From positions 1-21,507 of the forward strand of contig JADJZU010000041.1 of the NCBI GenBank assembly GCA_016715625.1: a DNA stretch of 21,507 nt, written 5' to 3'. The position numbers were made by a program, and so were the translations under genes. Positions 7,567 to 16,316 of the stretch are shown piece after piece (positions within the stretch are counted from its first letter, which is position 1; every line of letters starts with the position of its first letter). The notes beneath the pieces are model-generated. The model was not told where the DNA came from. It did no database searches and saw nothing but the letters and a program-made list of their open reading frames with translations. This DNA comes from Bacteroidota bacterium (GTDB taxonomy: Bacteria > Bacteroidota > Bacteroidia > Chitinophagales > LD1).

Positions 7567-10050
7567 ATGCAAAAAAGATTTTTGCCACACGCTATAGCCG
7601 TAGCTATTTTCTCGCTGCTTACCATCATTTATTTCTTGCCCTATTATCAAGGGATGACGCTTAGTCAGGGTGATGTTACTCAATGGGAGGGGATGAGCAA
7701 AGAAATAAACGATTGGAATGCAGCTCATCCGGACGATCAGGCGTTGTGGACCGGAAGGCTCTTTAGCGGGATGCCAGCTTTCCAGATATCGATGCATTGG
7801 GCCGGTAATTTTGTGAATAAACTGGTGAAGGGATTGATGATTATTTTCCCCAATGCATCGGTGCTAATGTTTCTCAGCTTCTTTGGTTTTTACATATTGC
7901 TTTTGTGTCTTGATATTTCACCCACGCTCAGTATTGCAGGCTCTTTGGCCTATGGACTTTCTACGTTTACACTTATTTCTATTGAGGCCGGTCACAATAC
8001 CAAAGTACAGGCTATGAGCTTAATGGCACCTGTTCTTGGTGGAGTGTTACTGGCCTACAGAAAAAATATCTTGTTAGGGGCTGCCATTACTGCACTCTTT
8101 TTATCCATGGCGATTGATGCCAACCACTTACAGGTGGCTTACTATATTTTGATGATGCTTGGGCTCAGTGCACTCTACTTCTTTGTAGAGGGTGTATTGG
8201 AAAAGCAGTTGCCCCGTTTCGCAAAAGCCAGTGCCGCGTTGGTAATAGCAGGTCTGTTGGCTTTACTGCCTAATGTGGGCAATCTCTGGAGCACTCAGGA
8301 GTATGCCAAGGAAACGATTCGTGGTGGCACATCAGAACTAACGCAAAAAAAGGAAGCCACCAAAGGAGGCGGACTTGATTTTGATTATGCTACCCGGTGG
8401 AGTTATGGAGCGGCTGACGGTGAAATATTTACACTGCTCATCCCGAACATGAAAGGAGGCGGAAGCGGAAATACACTGAGCGACAATAATGCAGCGGTAA
8501 AAAAATTTGAAGGCTCAGGTTATGATATGGAGCAGGTTAAACGCTATGTAGGAAGTTTACTTTACTGGGGTAATCAACCCTTTACATCCGGGCCGGTGTA
8601 TGTTGGTGCAGGGGTGTTTTTTCTGTTCATATTCTCGTTTTTTGTCGTTCGCACAAATTACAAATGGGCCTTGCTTGCCATCACTTTGTTTGCGGTGTTC
8701 TTATCGTTTGGGAAAAACACTCCGTTTTTTGGGTGGATGTTTAATCTGCTACCTTTCTTCAATAAATTCAGAACACCGGCAATGGCTTTAGTCATTGCAC
8801 AGGTAACCATACCGCTTTTGGGTATAATGGGATTGCATGAAATCTTGTCCGGAAAAATCTCAGGAGATGAATTGCTGAAGAAATTGAAAGTGTCTTCGGC
8901 TATCTCAATTGGTTTGGTTGTGCTGGTGGGTGTATTGGGTAGTTTTACTTATTCGTATGCCGCACCCAACGATGCTGAGCTGGCCAAGAACAATGCAGAG
9001 ATGCTTGGTCTAATAAAAACGGAGCGCGCATCCATGCTTCGTGCCGATGCGTTTCGTTCTATTTTCTTTATGATAGTGGTGGCAGGGTTACTTTGGAGTT
9101 TTATTCAAAAGAAAACCACAGCAACCATTTTTACAGTTGCTATCGCCACCGTTTTGTTTTTGGATGGATTTATGGTGGCCAAGCGCTATTTGAATTCTTC
9201 CAACTTTGTGGAAGCCAGTGAGCAGGGAAGCCATCCGGTAAGCCAGGCAGACGTGGATATTCTCAAAGATACAGACCCTCACTACCGCGTATTTAACGTT
9301 ACTCGCGATCCTTTTAACGATGCTATGACCTCTTACTATCACAAGAGCATTGGCGGCTATCATGCTGCCAAACTTATCCGCTATCAGGATTTGATAGAGA
9401 ATCAGATTTCTAAAAACAACATGCGGGTCTTGAATATGCTCAATACAAAGTATTTTATAGTCGAAAATCCACAGAATAAACAACCGGCTGCTCAGCGAAA
9501 TCCGGATGCGTTAGGAAATGCATGGTTTGTTTCGGAACTAAAGTGGGCCGATAATGCGGATGCGGAAATGGCTGCACTTACCGACTTAGATACTCGTTGG
9601 TATGCTGTAGCGGATGTGCGTTACAAAAACATTTTGAATGCACCTGCATCATTTGACAGTTCGGGCAGCATTCGTTTATTGACTTATAGCCCCAATATTC
9701 TCAGTTATGAAAGTAATGCAGCTCAACCGCAACTGGCTGTCTTTTCGGAGGTGTTTTACAATCATGGATGGAAGGCGTTCATAGACGAAAAGGAAGTGCC
9801 CTATGGCCGGGTAAATTATGTGTTAAGAGCGTTAAATGTACCAGCTGGTAAACACACCATCACATTCAGATTTCAACCGGAAAGCGTAGTGGCTGGCAGT
9901 AAAATAGCCTATGCCGGATCGTTCTTGCTTTTTGCCTTTGTTATCGGCACACTTGGATTTTCTTTGAAAAAAGAGTGGACTACGTTAGAAACAGAGGAAC
10001 CAAAAAGACCCAAACAGGCAACAGATCAGCCAAAATCAAAAAAGAAATAG
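7567..10050 (+). CDS. YfhO-family polytopic membrane protein
   Basis: This is an 827-aa membrane protein of the YfhO family. In Gram-positive bacteria the family is linked to glycosylation of cell-surface polymers; its substrate in Bacteroidota is not established. The first ~540 residues hold many hydrophobic membrane segments, beginning immediately (HAIAVAIFSLLTIIYFLPYY), and the hallmark block SLAYGLSTFTLISIEAGHNT near nt 7950. Residues ~545-775 form a soluble, probably periplasmic domain with HYRVFNVTRDPFNDAMTSYY and the C-terminal NHGWKAFIDEKEVPYGRVNY typical of this family. A last membrane segment at ~779-799 is followed by a Lys-rich tail. The ATG at 7567 puts the first membrane helix at the N terminus. 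The glycosyltransferase gene starts 6 nt after its stop, so the two are probably translated from one message and may act on the same surface glycan (inference). Confidence 0.88.
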   Translation: MQKRFLPHAIAVAIFSLLTIIYFLPYYQGMTLSQGDVTQWEGMSKEINDWNAAHPDDQALWTGRLFSGMPAFQISMHWAGNFVNKLVKGLMIIFPNASVLMFLSFFGFYILLLCLDISPTLSIAGSLAYGLSTFTLISIEAGHNTKVQAMSLMAPVLGGVLLAYRKNILLGAAITALFLSMAIDANHLQVAYYILMMLGLSALYFFVEGVLEKQLPRFAKASAALVIAGLLALLPNVGNLWSTQEYAKETIRGGTSELTQKKEATKGGGLDFDYATRWSYGAADGEIFTLLIPNMKGGGSGNTLSDNNAAVKKFEGSGYDMEQVKRYVGSLLYWGNQPFTSGPVYVGAGVFFLFIFSFFVVRTNYKWALLAITLFAVFLSFGKNTPFFGWMFNLLPFFNKFRTPAMALVIAQVTIPLLGIMGLHEILSGKISGDELLKKLKVSSAISIGLVVLVGVLGSFTYSYAAPNDAELAKNNAEMLGLIKTERASMLRADAFRSIFFMIVVAGLLWSFIQKKTTATIFTVAIATVLFLDGFMVAKRYLNSSNFVEASEQGSHPVSQADVDILKDTDPHYRVFNVTRDPFNDAMTSYYHKSIGGYHAAKLIRYQDLIENQISKNNMRVLNMLNTKYFIVENPQNKQPAAQRNPDALGNAWFVSELKWADNADAEMAALTDLDTRWYAVADVRYKNILNAPASFDSSGSIRLLTYSPNILSYESNAAQPQLAVFSEVFYNHGWKAFIDEKEVPYGRVNYVLRALNVPAGKHTITFRFQPESVVAGSKIAYAGSFLLFAFVIGTLGFSLKKEWTTLETEEPKRPKQATDQPKSKKK

Positions 10051-10056
10051 TTTCCG

Positions 10057-11331
10057 TTGAAGCGCGTGCTCATAATTATTTATTACTGGCCACCAACTGG
10101 AGGCTCCGGAGTACAGCGCTGGGTTAAATTCGTTAAACATCTACGAAGTTTTGGATGGGAACCCGTTATTTATACTCCTGAAGAGCCGTTTGTGCAGGAA
10201 CTCGATAAAAGTTTCCTGAAAGAAATACCCGAAGGAGTAGAAATACTGCGGCAACCTGTTTTTGAAATACAGAAATACTTTGGGGGAGTGGTGGCTTCGT
10301 CTGCCAATGCAGCAAACAAGCCCGGTTATTTTTCCGCAATAAAGAAAGCTGTTGGAAATTTTATTCGGGGTAATTTTTTTATTCCCGATGCGCGTGTCAC
10401 TTGGATAAAACCTTCTGTTAAGTTCCTATCCGGCTATCTGGCCAAGCAGCCCGTTGATGTAATCGTATCATCCGGTCCACCACACAGTATGCACCTCATT
10501 GCTCAGCAACTGAAATCGAAATTCAACATTCCATGGTTAGCTGATTTCCGCGATCCATGGATAGAGATACTGGACTTTCATGGGTTCAAGACTTCCTCTT
10601 TAGCTAAGGCGAAGCATCAAAAGCTCTTTCATGGTGTTTTGGCTGATGCGGATGCAGTGGTGGTAGCGCACAACACGGTGCGGGATAATTTTCAAAAGCT
10701 CACAAAAACCAGAGTGACAGCTATCACTAACGGTTATGACGAAGACGATTTTAAAGCGGATGTCGAATTGAATTTATCCGATGCAAAATTCAAGATAGTA
10801 TTTGTAGGTATTTTGTATGATGTGCTCAATTCCTCATGCCTTTGGAAGGCCCTCAGGGAATTAGTGAACGAGAATAAGGACTTTGGAGAAAAGCTACAGT
10901 TGATTTTTGTCGGTAAAATACACGAGGCGGCCATGAGTGATATTCGTGAGAATGGCTTACTGGCCTACTCCGTTTTTACAGGGTATGTAGATCATGCCGA
11001 AGCAATAGCCTACGAGCGGGCTGCTGATTTGCTTCTGCTTTTAACACCGGCCGATGCGTATCTTAAATACGTAATACCCGGCAAACTTTTCGAGTACATG
11101 GCCTCCGGCAAACCAATTTTATGTACGGCTCAGCCCGATAATGATTCTGCTAAAATTTTGCTAGCGTCCAAGGCGGGGATAGTGGTGCATCCGAACGATT
11201 TTCAAGCTATCAAACAGGCATTAAAATCCAGTACAGATATGCATCCCAATAGGCCGGAGGTGGAAAAGTATGAACGAAAGAAGTTAACGGAGCAATTAGT
11301 TCAGGAATTGAACCGAATTTCCGGTTTTTGA
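10057..11331 (+). CDS. Glycosyltransferase family 4 protein
   Basis: A 424-aa GT-B-fold glycosyltransferase. The N-terminal domain starts KRVLIIIYYWPPTGGSGVQRW, typical of GT4 enzymes acting on surface polysaccharides or glycolipids. The C-terminal nucleotide-sugar domain carries VFVGILYDV, IFVGKI, FTGYVDHAEAIAYERAADLLLL and the donor-binding block PGKLFEYMASGKPIL near residue 345. The start chosen is TTG at 10057, because it gives the conserved MKRVLII beginning; a GTG three codons later is the alternative, and no ATG fits. The gene follows the YfhO-family gene by 6 nt. Sugar and acceptor cannot be deduced from the sequence. No convincing terminator follows. Confidence 0.88.
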   Translation: MKRVLIIIYYWPPTGGSGVQRWVKFVKHLRSFGWEPVIYTPEEPFVQELDKSFLKEIPEGVEILRQPVFEIQKYFGGVVASSANAANKPGYFSAIKKAVGNFIRGNFFIPDARVTWIKPSVKFLSGYLAKQPVDVIVSSGPPHSMHLIAQQLKSKFNIPWLADFRDPWIEILDFHGFKTSSLAKAKHQKLFHGVLADADAVVVAHNTVRDNFQKLTKTRVTAITNGYDEDDFKADVELNLSDAKFKIVFVGILYDVLNSSCLWKALRELVNENKDFGEKLQLIFVGKIHEAAMSDIRENGLLAYSVFTGYVDHAEAIAYERAADLLLLLTPADAYLKYVIPGKLFEYMASGKPILCTAQPDNDSAKILLASKAGIVVHPNDFQAIKQALKSSTDMHPNRPEVEKYERKKLTEQLVQELNRISGF

Positions 11332-11394
11332 TAGGCCCAACATCCTACCTTTTGGGAGTGTTCAAAAAAAAAAGGACTTTTTAGGGCCTAGCTA

Positions 11395-11424
11395 TTTGCA
11401 TAATAAAAACCTTTTGTAGATTTG
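11395..11424 (+). promoter_or_regulatory. Bacteroidota-type promoter upstream of the porP/sprF-like gene
   Basis: TTTG at 11395-11398 is followed after 18 nt by TAGATTTG at 11417-11424, matching the -33 TTG / -7 TAnnTTTG consensus. It stands 29 nt ahead of the ATG at 11454, leaving a short leader with no obvious Shine-Dalgarno sequence. Identified by eye only. Confidence 0.7.
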
Positions 11425-11453
11425 GGACGCATTCACTAACTAACCCTGACAAT

Positions 11454-12526
11454 ATGCATCTCTTTACAAAACACCTTAGAAGTTCATTTATTGTTCTTGC
11501 ATTAATGGCTTCGTTTTCAGTTCAAGCGCAGGATCTTCACTTTTCTCAATATTACACGCATGCATCCTGGCTTAATCCATCTTTGGTAGGTAACTATGAT
11601 GGAAGTTTCAGATTGGCAGCTATTTATCGTCAGCAATGGACCAGCGTTACAAGCCAGAAATACGGCTTTCAAACGGTAGGTGCCGATGTTGATTTTTGCA
11701 TGTTGAAGGCTACCTCCGCACAGACAAGCTTGCTATTGGTGTAGGGTTCTTTAACGACCGCTCCGGTCAGGCAGGTCTTTCGGTTTTGAATGCAAACTTA
11801 TCTATAGCTTATCATAAGGGATTCGGTAAATTGGGTAATCACCGTTTGTCTATTGGTTTACAAGGAGCATTCATACAGAAAAGAGTAGAAGATCCATTGT
11901 TTGGTGATCAGTTCTTGGGTCACAATCAAACTCCTAAAAATGCTTCTAATGAAGATTTTCAAAGAGGACTTCTACAAGGCGACTTTAATGCAGGACTTTA
12001 CTGGCGTTCAAACTTTAAAGACAAAGTTCGCTTAGGGGTTGGCTTTGGCGCTTATCACTTGATTGAGCCTAAGCAGTCTTTTGTAACTAATCAGCAAACC
12101 GGTGAGAAAGACAAAAAGAGTGTATTGCCTCGTAAGTTCAACGCGGATTTGAGCATTGAAGCATTCCTCGATAAGAAAAAGAAGGTATCCATCTCTCCTG
12201 AGTTCCTGTTTATGTATCAGCAGCCGTTTATGGAAATGTTACCCGGTTTGAGCGCTACCTACTATTTCAATACCGGTTTCAGAAATAACAACAGCATTAG
12301 CGTGGGAGCCCGATTCCGTGTGGGTGGAACTACTCCGGATGCAGTGATTCCTATGGCTCAAATGGAGTTTCGTAATGTGCGTTTGGGATTTGCCTATGAC
12401 GTAAACATTTCACAATTGAAAACCGCCAGCAGAAATCAGGGAGGGTTTGAAATATCGCTTGCTTACGTAGGCGAAACAGTTAAGTCATTTAAAGCCAACA
12501 AGAGTCTGCCAAGCCGCAGATTTTAA
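11454..12526 (+). pseudogene. PorP/SprF-family T9SS outer-membrane protein, frameshifted
   Basis: PorP/SprF proteins are outer-membrane beta-barrel proteins that work with the type IX secretion system or anchor its clients. The 5' part has a signal peptide ending SVQAQ, then the family signature DLHFSQYYTHASWLNPSLVGNYDG and RLAAIYRQQW. After VGADVDF it leaves frame and stops at 11744. The sister frame continues HVEGYLRTDKLAIGVGFFNDRSGQAGLS and runs to the natural end at 12526 with amphipathic strands throughout and a C-terminal strand ISLAYVGE. One extra T in the T5 run at 11693-11697 joins them as DVDFLHVEGY and yields 357 aa, slightly above the usual 310-350. The 3' frame alone has only a TTG start and no signal peptide, so it is not an independent gene. 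It pairs with the PorE-like gene downstream. Sequencing error is a serious alternative to a real defect. Confidence 0.85.
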
Positions 12527-12563
12527 TGGTTGGCAGCTTTCTTTTACAGCATAAAAAAACCAT

Positions 12564-12595
12564 TAAAACCTGCTCCACACTCGGTGCAGGTTTTA
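12564..12595 (+). terminator. Hairpin between the porP-like and PorE-like genes
   Basis: TAAAACCTGC (12564-12573) pairs with GCAGGTTTTA (12586-12595) around a 12-nt loop, and an AT-rich stretch follows. It lies 38 nt after the porP-like stop and 46 nt before the next start. It may terminate part of the transcripts or protect an RNA end, letting the two genes be expressed at different levels. Confidence 0.55.
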
Positions 12596-12641
12596 TTTAT
12601 AGAAAAACTTCTTTTCTCCGGACACAAAAACACACCAGAAG

Positions 12642-15059
12642 ATGAACAAAGTATTTACCCTGACACTGATAGCAATACTGGCCTGTGCATCGTTTGCCAG
12701 CGCACAGACCAACCGGGTTAACTCCAAGAACCCTAACACAGAATTAAAGATTGCGGATAAATTTTATGCTGAATCTTATTTTTATACAGCATCGGAATAT
12801 TATAAAGATGTAGTTCGCCAGAACCCCGATAACCGGTATGCTACTTTTTGGCTAGCCATGTCGCTGTTGCAGGCTCGCGATTATGAAAATGCCGAGGTGT
12901 TTTTTGCAAAATTCTATTCAATTAAGCCCGGAGAAAAGACAAAATTGAAAGTGTGGGAGAAAGAGGACCAAGTGTTATTCAATAAAGGTGGTTACTACTA
13001 TGGTCAGGTATTGCACAGAAATGGTAAGTATGATGAAGCTATTGAATATTTAAATCGTTTTAGAAGCAAGTATCAGCCCGTGGACGAAAACGACCGCTTC
13101 AAGAAACTGGCCGATTTGGAAATTGCCGGTTGTGAGTTTGCTAAAACTTCCAAGAAAGCAAAAGTTAAAATCTCTTCTGCCGGAACCGGTATCAATAAAT
13201 CTTACACAGAAGCATCTCCATTCGGCATTGGTGAAGATAAACTTTACTATTCCAGTATGCGTGTGGATGGATTGAGCAGTGGAGATTCACTGATATTTTT
13301 TGAGGGAACAAAATCGAAAAGAGATTATGCCATTTACTCCAGCATAAAAGGGGGCGGGGAATGGATGAAAGGTAAATTAGTGGAGAATGAAGAAATCAAT
13401 GAGAAAGGCTACACCGTAGGGAATGGAACCTTTAATAAAGCCGCCAACCGTTTCTACTTTACTAAATGCCTGGAAGTGGATGATGATCGCCCGCTCTGTA
13501 ATTTATTTGTAGCCGATTATAATGATGGCCAGTTTAGCAATGTAACCCGTATACCTGAACCCATCAACGAAAAAGAGAAATCAACTTCTACCCAGCCATC
13601 CGTGCGCACTTCAGATGATGGAATGGATATTGTTTATTTCGTATCGGACCGCGAAGGTGGAGTAGGTGGCATGGATATCTGGTATTTTATCCGTACGCAA
13701 AACGGAGACTTTAAAGGGCCTAAAATTTTAAAAGGACCTGCCAACACACCCGGAGACGAGGTGACTCCTTTCTTTGATGACAGCACCAAGACACTTTACT
13801 TCAGTTCAAACGGGCATCCCGGTTTTGGAGGATTTGATGTGTTTAAAAGCAGCGAAACTGCAGATTTGGGTTGGGGAGATGTTGTGAATGTTGGCTCTCC
13901 TGTAAACACCGGTGCGGATGATCTTTATTACAGCCGCAGCACCGATCAAACACAAGGTTACCTGGTTTCCAACAGAGAAGGCAGTGTTCCTCTGAACGGT
14001 ATTAAAACCGCATCGGATGATATTTTCTATTGGACCAACTTTAAGTATGCCGTTCAGGGAATGGTGTTTAAAGATGGCGAAGATGGTGGCGGCACTCTAA
14101 AAGGAGCAACATTTAAGTTATACCGCAAGTTAGAAGACGGAACCAAGGTGCTTGTGTCTATAGATTCTTCGGGTGCTGTAGCTGCTGCAAATGCAGCTAA
14201 CCCTGCCGGAACAAATGCTCCCAATAGTGCTACCCCGGGCAGCAAACCCGGTGCCGGTGGAAAAGGAGATGGTTATTACTTCTTTAAACTGGCTCCTGAA
14301 ACCGACTATGTAGTGGAAGTGGAGCGTCCCGGATTTCAAACTAAAGCAGAGAGCATCACCACAAAAGGATTGCCCGATGAAGATACTATTCAGAACAATC
14401 TGAATGTGCGCAAGGCCGCTTATGTATTAAAAGGAGCTATCAACGAGTTGGGAACCAATGCACCCGTTACAGGTGCCACTGTTACCTTGTTTGAGATATA
14501 TCCAAATGGTATGGAAAAAACTGTTTATTACATGAACAGCACGCCTTACTTCACCTTTGATGTAGACATGAATAAAGACTACAAAATAGTGACCAAGAAA
14601 GAAGGCTATTTTGCAGTAACTACCCCACTTGCTACCAGAGATTTAGGAACTATAGATACTATCCGTAAGGATATCTCTATTGATAAGCTGGTGTTGAACA
14701 AGGAATACACACTGCAGAATGTATTGTATGAGTTTGGTAAGGCTACCCTCACCGAAAACTCCAAAGCAGTATTGGATAATCTTTATGGTATTCTGGTGGA
14801 AAACGAAACCTTTGTTATTGAGTTGAGTGCACACACAGATGCCATTGGTAAAGATGCCGACAACCTTCGCTTGTCTCAGGCGCGTGCACAGAGCTGCGTA
14901 GATTACCTGATAAGTAAAGGAATAGCGAAGGACAGAATGGTGCCTAAGGGTTATGGCGAAAGCAAACCTAAGGTGCCTAACCAAACCGAGGAGGGTAAAG
15001 ACGACCCGGCCGGACGTGCTATTAACAGAAGAACAGAGTTTAAGATTCTGAAAGGATAA
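12642..15059 (+). CDS. PorE-like OmpA-family protein (TPR, beta-propeller, CRD, OmpA domain)
   Basis: The 805-aa exported protein has the domain order described for PorE, the T9SS-associated peptidoglycan-binding protein of Porphyromonas gingivalis. A signal peptide (ASFASAQ) is followed by TPR-type helices at ~33-160 (AESYFYTASEYYKDVV, ATFWLAMSLLQARDYENAEVFF), PD40/WD40-like propeller blades at ~187-467 (KLYYSSMR, IVYFVSDREGGVGGMDIWYF, LYFSSNGHPGFGGFDVFKS), two carboxypeptidase-regulatory-like beta-sandwich repeats at ~467-665, and an OmpA C-terminal domain from ~684 (VLYEFGKATLTENS, SAHTDAIGKDADNLRLSQARA, GYGESKP, INRRTEF). The first CRD holds an Ala/Gly/Pro/Asn-rich insert. PorE is a lipoprotein; here a signal peptidase I site looks more natural, although ILAC at C15 could be a weak lipobox. 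The protein probably links an outer-membrane T9SS component to peptidoglycan. The start ATG gives the signal peptide directly. Confidence 0.85.
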   Translation: MNKVFTLTLIAILACASFASAQTNRVNSKNPNTELKIADKFYAESYFYTASEYYKDVVRQNPDNRYATFWLAMSLLQARDYENAEVFFAKFYSIKPGEKTKLKVWEKEDQVLFNKGGYYYGQVLHRNGKYDEAIEYLNRFRSKYQPVDENDRFKKLADLEIAGCEFAKTSKKAKVKISSAGTGINKSYTEASPFGIGEDKLYYSSMRVDGLSSGDSLIFFEGTKSKRDYAIYSSIKGGGEWMKGKLVENEEINEKGYTVGNGTFNKAANRFYFTKCLEVDDDRPLCNLFVADYNDGQFSNVTRIPEPINEKEKSTSTQPSVRTSDDGMDIVYFVSDREGGVGGMDIWYFIRTQNGDFKGPKILKGPANTPGDEVTPFFDDSTKTLYFSSNGHPGFGGFDVFKSSETADLGWGDVVNVGSPVNTGADDLYYSRSTDQTQGYLVSNREGSVPLNGIKTASDDIFYWTNFKYAVQGMVFKDGEDGGGTLKGATFKLYRKLEDGTKVLVSIDSSGAVAAANAANPAGTNAPNSATPGSKPGAGGKGDGYYFFKLAPETDYVVEVERPGFQTKAESITTKGLPDEDTIQNNLNVRKAAYVLKGAINELGTNAPVTGATVTLFEIYPNGMEKTVYYMNSTPYFTFDVDMNKDYKIVTKKEGYFAVTTPLATRDLGTIDTIRKDISIDKLVLNKEYTLQNVLYEFGKATLTENSKAVLDNLYGILVENETFVIELSAHTDAIGKDADNLRLSQARAQSCVDYLISKGIAKDRMVPKGYGESKPKVPNQTEEGKDDPAGRAINRRTEFKILKG

Positions 15060-15096
15060 AAAGAAAGAGCCCCGCATTGCGGGGCTCTTTCTTTTT
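15058..15096. terminator. Bidirectional terminator between the PorE-like gene and the E1 gene
   Basis: Two perfectly complementary 18-nt arms (15058-15075 and 15079-15096) enclose a 3-nt loop. The inner stem is GAGCCCCGC/GCGGGGCTC; outside it AAAAAGAAA faces TTTCTTTTT, so each strand ends in a U-rich tract. The left arm starts inside the TAA stop of the PorE-like gene. It serves that gene on the plus strand and the E1 gene, which ends at 15111, on the minus strand. Confidence 0.9.
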
Positions 15097-15110
15097 AAGG
15101 CTGATTGGTA

Positions 15111-16316
15111 TTAGTAGTTAAGTAGTTTTTCCAGAGCTGCTGTTACTTTCTCTGTGTTGGGCAGCATGGCTTTCTCCAGATTTTCGTTGAGCGGAATGGC
15201 GGGCGTATTGGCCGCTCCAAGTATGCTTACAGGGGCATCCAGATGCTGAAAGCAGTTGGATGAAATTCTTCCGGCTAAGGCTTCGGCAAATGAATGGGTG
15301 ATGGTTTCTTCGGTAAGCACCAAAACCTTTCCATGTTTTTTTACACAAGCGTAGATGGCTGTTTCATCCAGTGGATTCAGCGTGCGCAGATCGAGCACTT
15401 CCACCTGTCCGGTGAAATGCTTTGCGGCATTGATTGCCCAGTGAACGCCCATGCCATAGGTAATGACACCCACGGTAGTGCCGTTTGCCAGCATCTCTTC
15501 GCTGGCTTCCAGGGCGGTTCTGGCCTTACCCAAAGGCACTATGTAATGCTCATCGGGCTCGGGACATTTTGCTAACTCGGTTCCTTTTACCTTGCTCCAG
15601 TATAGCCCCTTATGTTCAAACATCACTACCGGGTTAGGGTCGTGGAAAGCGGCCTTCATCAGCCCCTTCATATCGGCTGCATTGCTCGGGTAGCAAACTT
15701 TAATCCCCTTCATTTGCAATACAAAACTTTCTACCGAAGAGGAATGGTAAGGTCCGCCACTGCCATAGGCCCCAATGGGGATGCGGATTAATGCCTGCAC
15801 GGGATATTTGCCATTGCTGAGATAGCAGGAGCGCGATACCTCGGTAAACAGTTGATTGACGCCCGGGAAAATGTAATCGGCAAACTGCACCTCCACTATG
15901 GGTTTGCAGCCCGAGGCGCTCATGCCCACGGTGGAACCAATGATATAGGCTTCCATAATGGGCGTGTTGAACACCCGCTGGTCGCCATATTTTTTGGCGA
16001 GCAAAGCGGCTTCTCTGAATACTCCGCCTAATTCTCCTCCCACATCCTGGCCATACAATAAAGCATCGGGGTGCTGGCGAAGAATTTCGTCTACAGCATG
16101 TAGCGCTGCATCTACCATCACCACGGTTTCGGCACCGGAGGGGCTGCGCTCTCCCGATTCTTCGGTAACGGGGGTGGGGGCAAAAATGTGGGTGTATAAA
16201 TCGGATTCGCTTGGGTTGGGCTCACGAAGGGCACTTTCAAAATCGGTATTGACCTGGTCCGCCACCTCCTGCTCTATGCGGTTTAGCTCATCGGCTGTGG
16301 CGATTTTATCATACAA
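15111..16316 (-). CDS. 2-oxoacid (branched-chain) dehydrogenase E1, beta part, with the tail of the alpha part
   Basis: This is the beta half of a thiamine-diphosphate-dependent E1 that decarboxylates branched-chain 2-oxoacids or a related substrate. Beta-subunit blocks are clear: LLYGQDVGGELGGVFREAA, VFNTPIMEAYIIGSTVGMSA, VEVQFADYIFPGVNQL, IPIGAYGSGGPYHSSSVES, CYPSNAADMKGLMKAA, ITYGMGVHWA and the C-terminal LDAPVSILGAANTPAIPLN. The ORF begins with a TTG overlapping the alpha stop by 8 nt. Its first ~50 residues (ATADELNRIEQEVADQV through THIFAPTPV) are not beta sequence: they correspond to the C-terminal helices of E1 alpha plus the linker of the fused alpha/beta enzymes common in Bacteroidota. 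The ORF is therefore most likely the 3' part of one fused gene of about 689 codons, split by a small indel near 16309-16316, not a separate subunit gene. No E2 or E3 gene is adjacent. Confidence 0.85.
   Translation of the reverse strand: MYDKIATADELNRIEQEVADQVNTDFESALREPNPSESDLYTHIFAPTPVTEESGERSPSGAETVVMVDAALHAVDEILRQHPDALLYGQDVGGELGGVFREAALLAKKYGDQRVFNTPIMEAYIIGSTVGMSASGCKPIVEVQFADYIFPGVNQLFTEVSRSCYLSNGKYPVQALIRIPIGAYGSGGPYHSSSVESFVLQMKGIKVCYPSNAADMKGLMKAAFHDPNPVVMFEHKGLYWSKVKGTELAKCPEPDEHYIVPLGKARTALEASEEMLANGTTVGVITYGMGVHWAINAAKHFTGQVEVLDLRTLNPLDETAIYACVKKHGKVLVLTEETITHSFAEALAGRISSNCFQHLDAPVSILGAANTPAIPLNENLEKAMLPNTEKVTAALEKLLNY

Noticed and set aside
11332..11390. Inverted repeat TAGGCCC/GGGCCTA after the glycosyltransferase gene as a terminator
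   Set aside because: The 7-bp arms are 45 nt apart and no U tract follows the second arm, so a standard intrinsic terminator is not supported.
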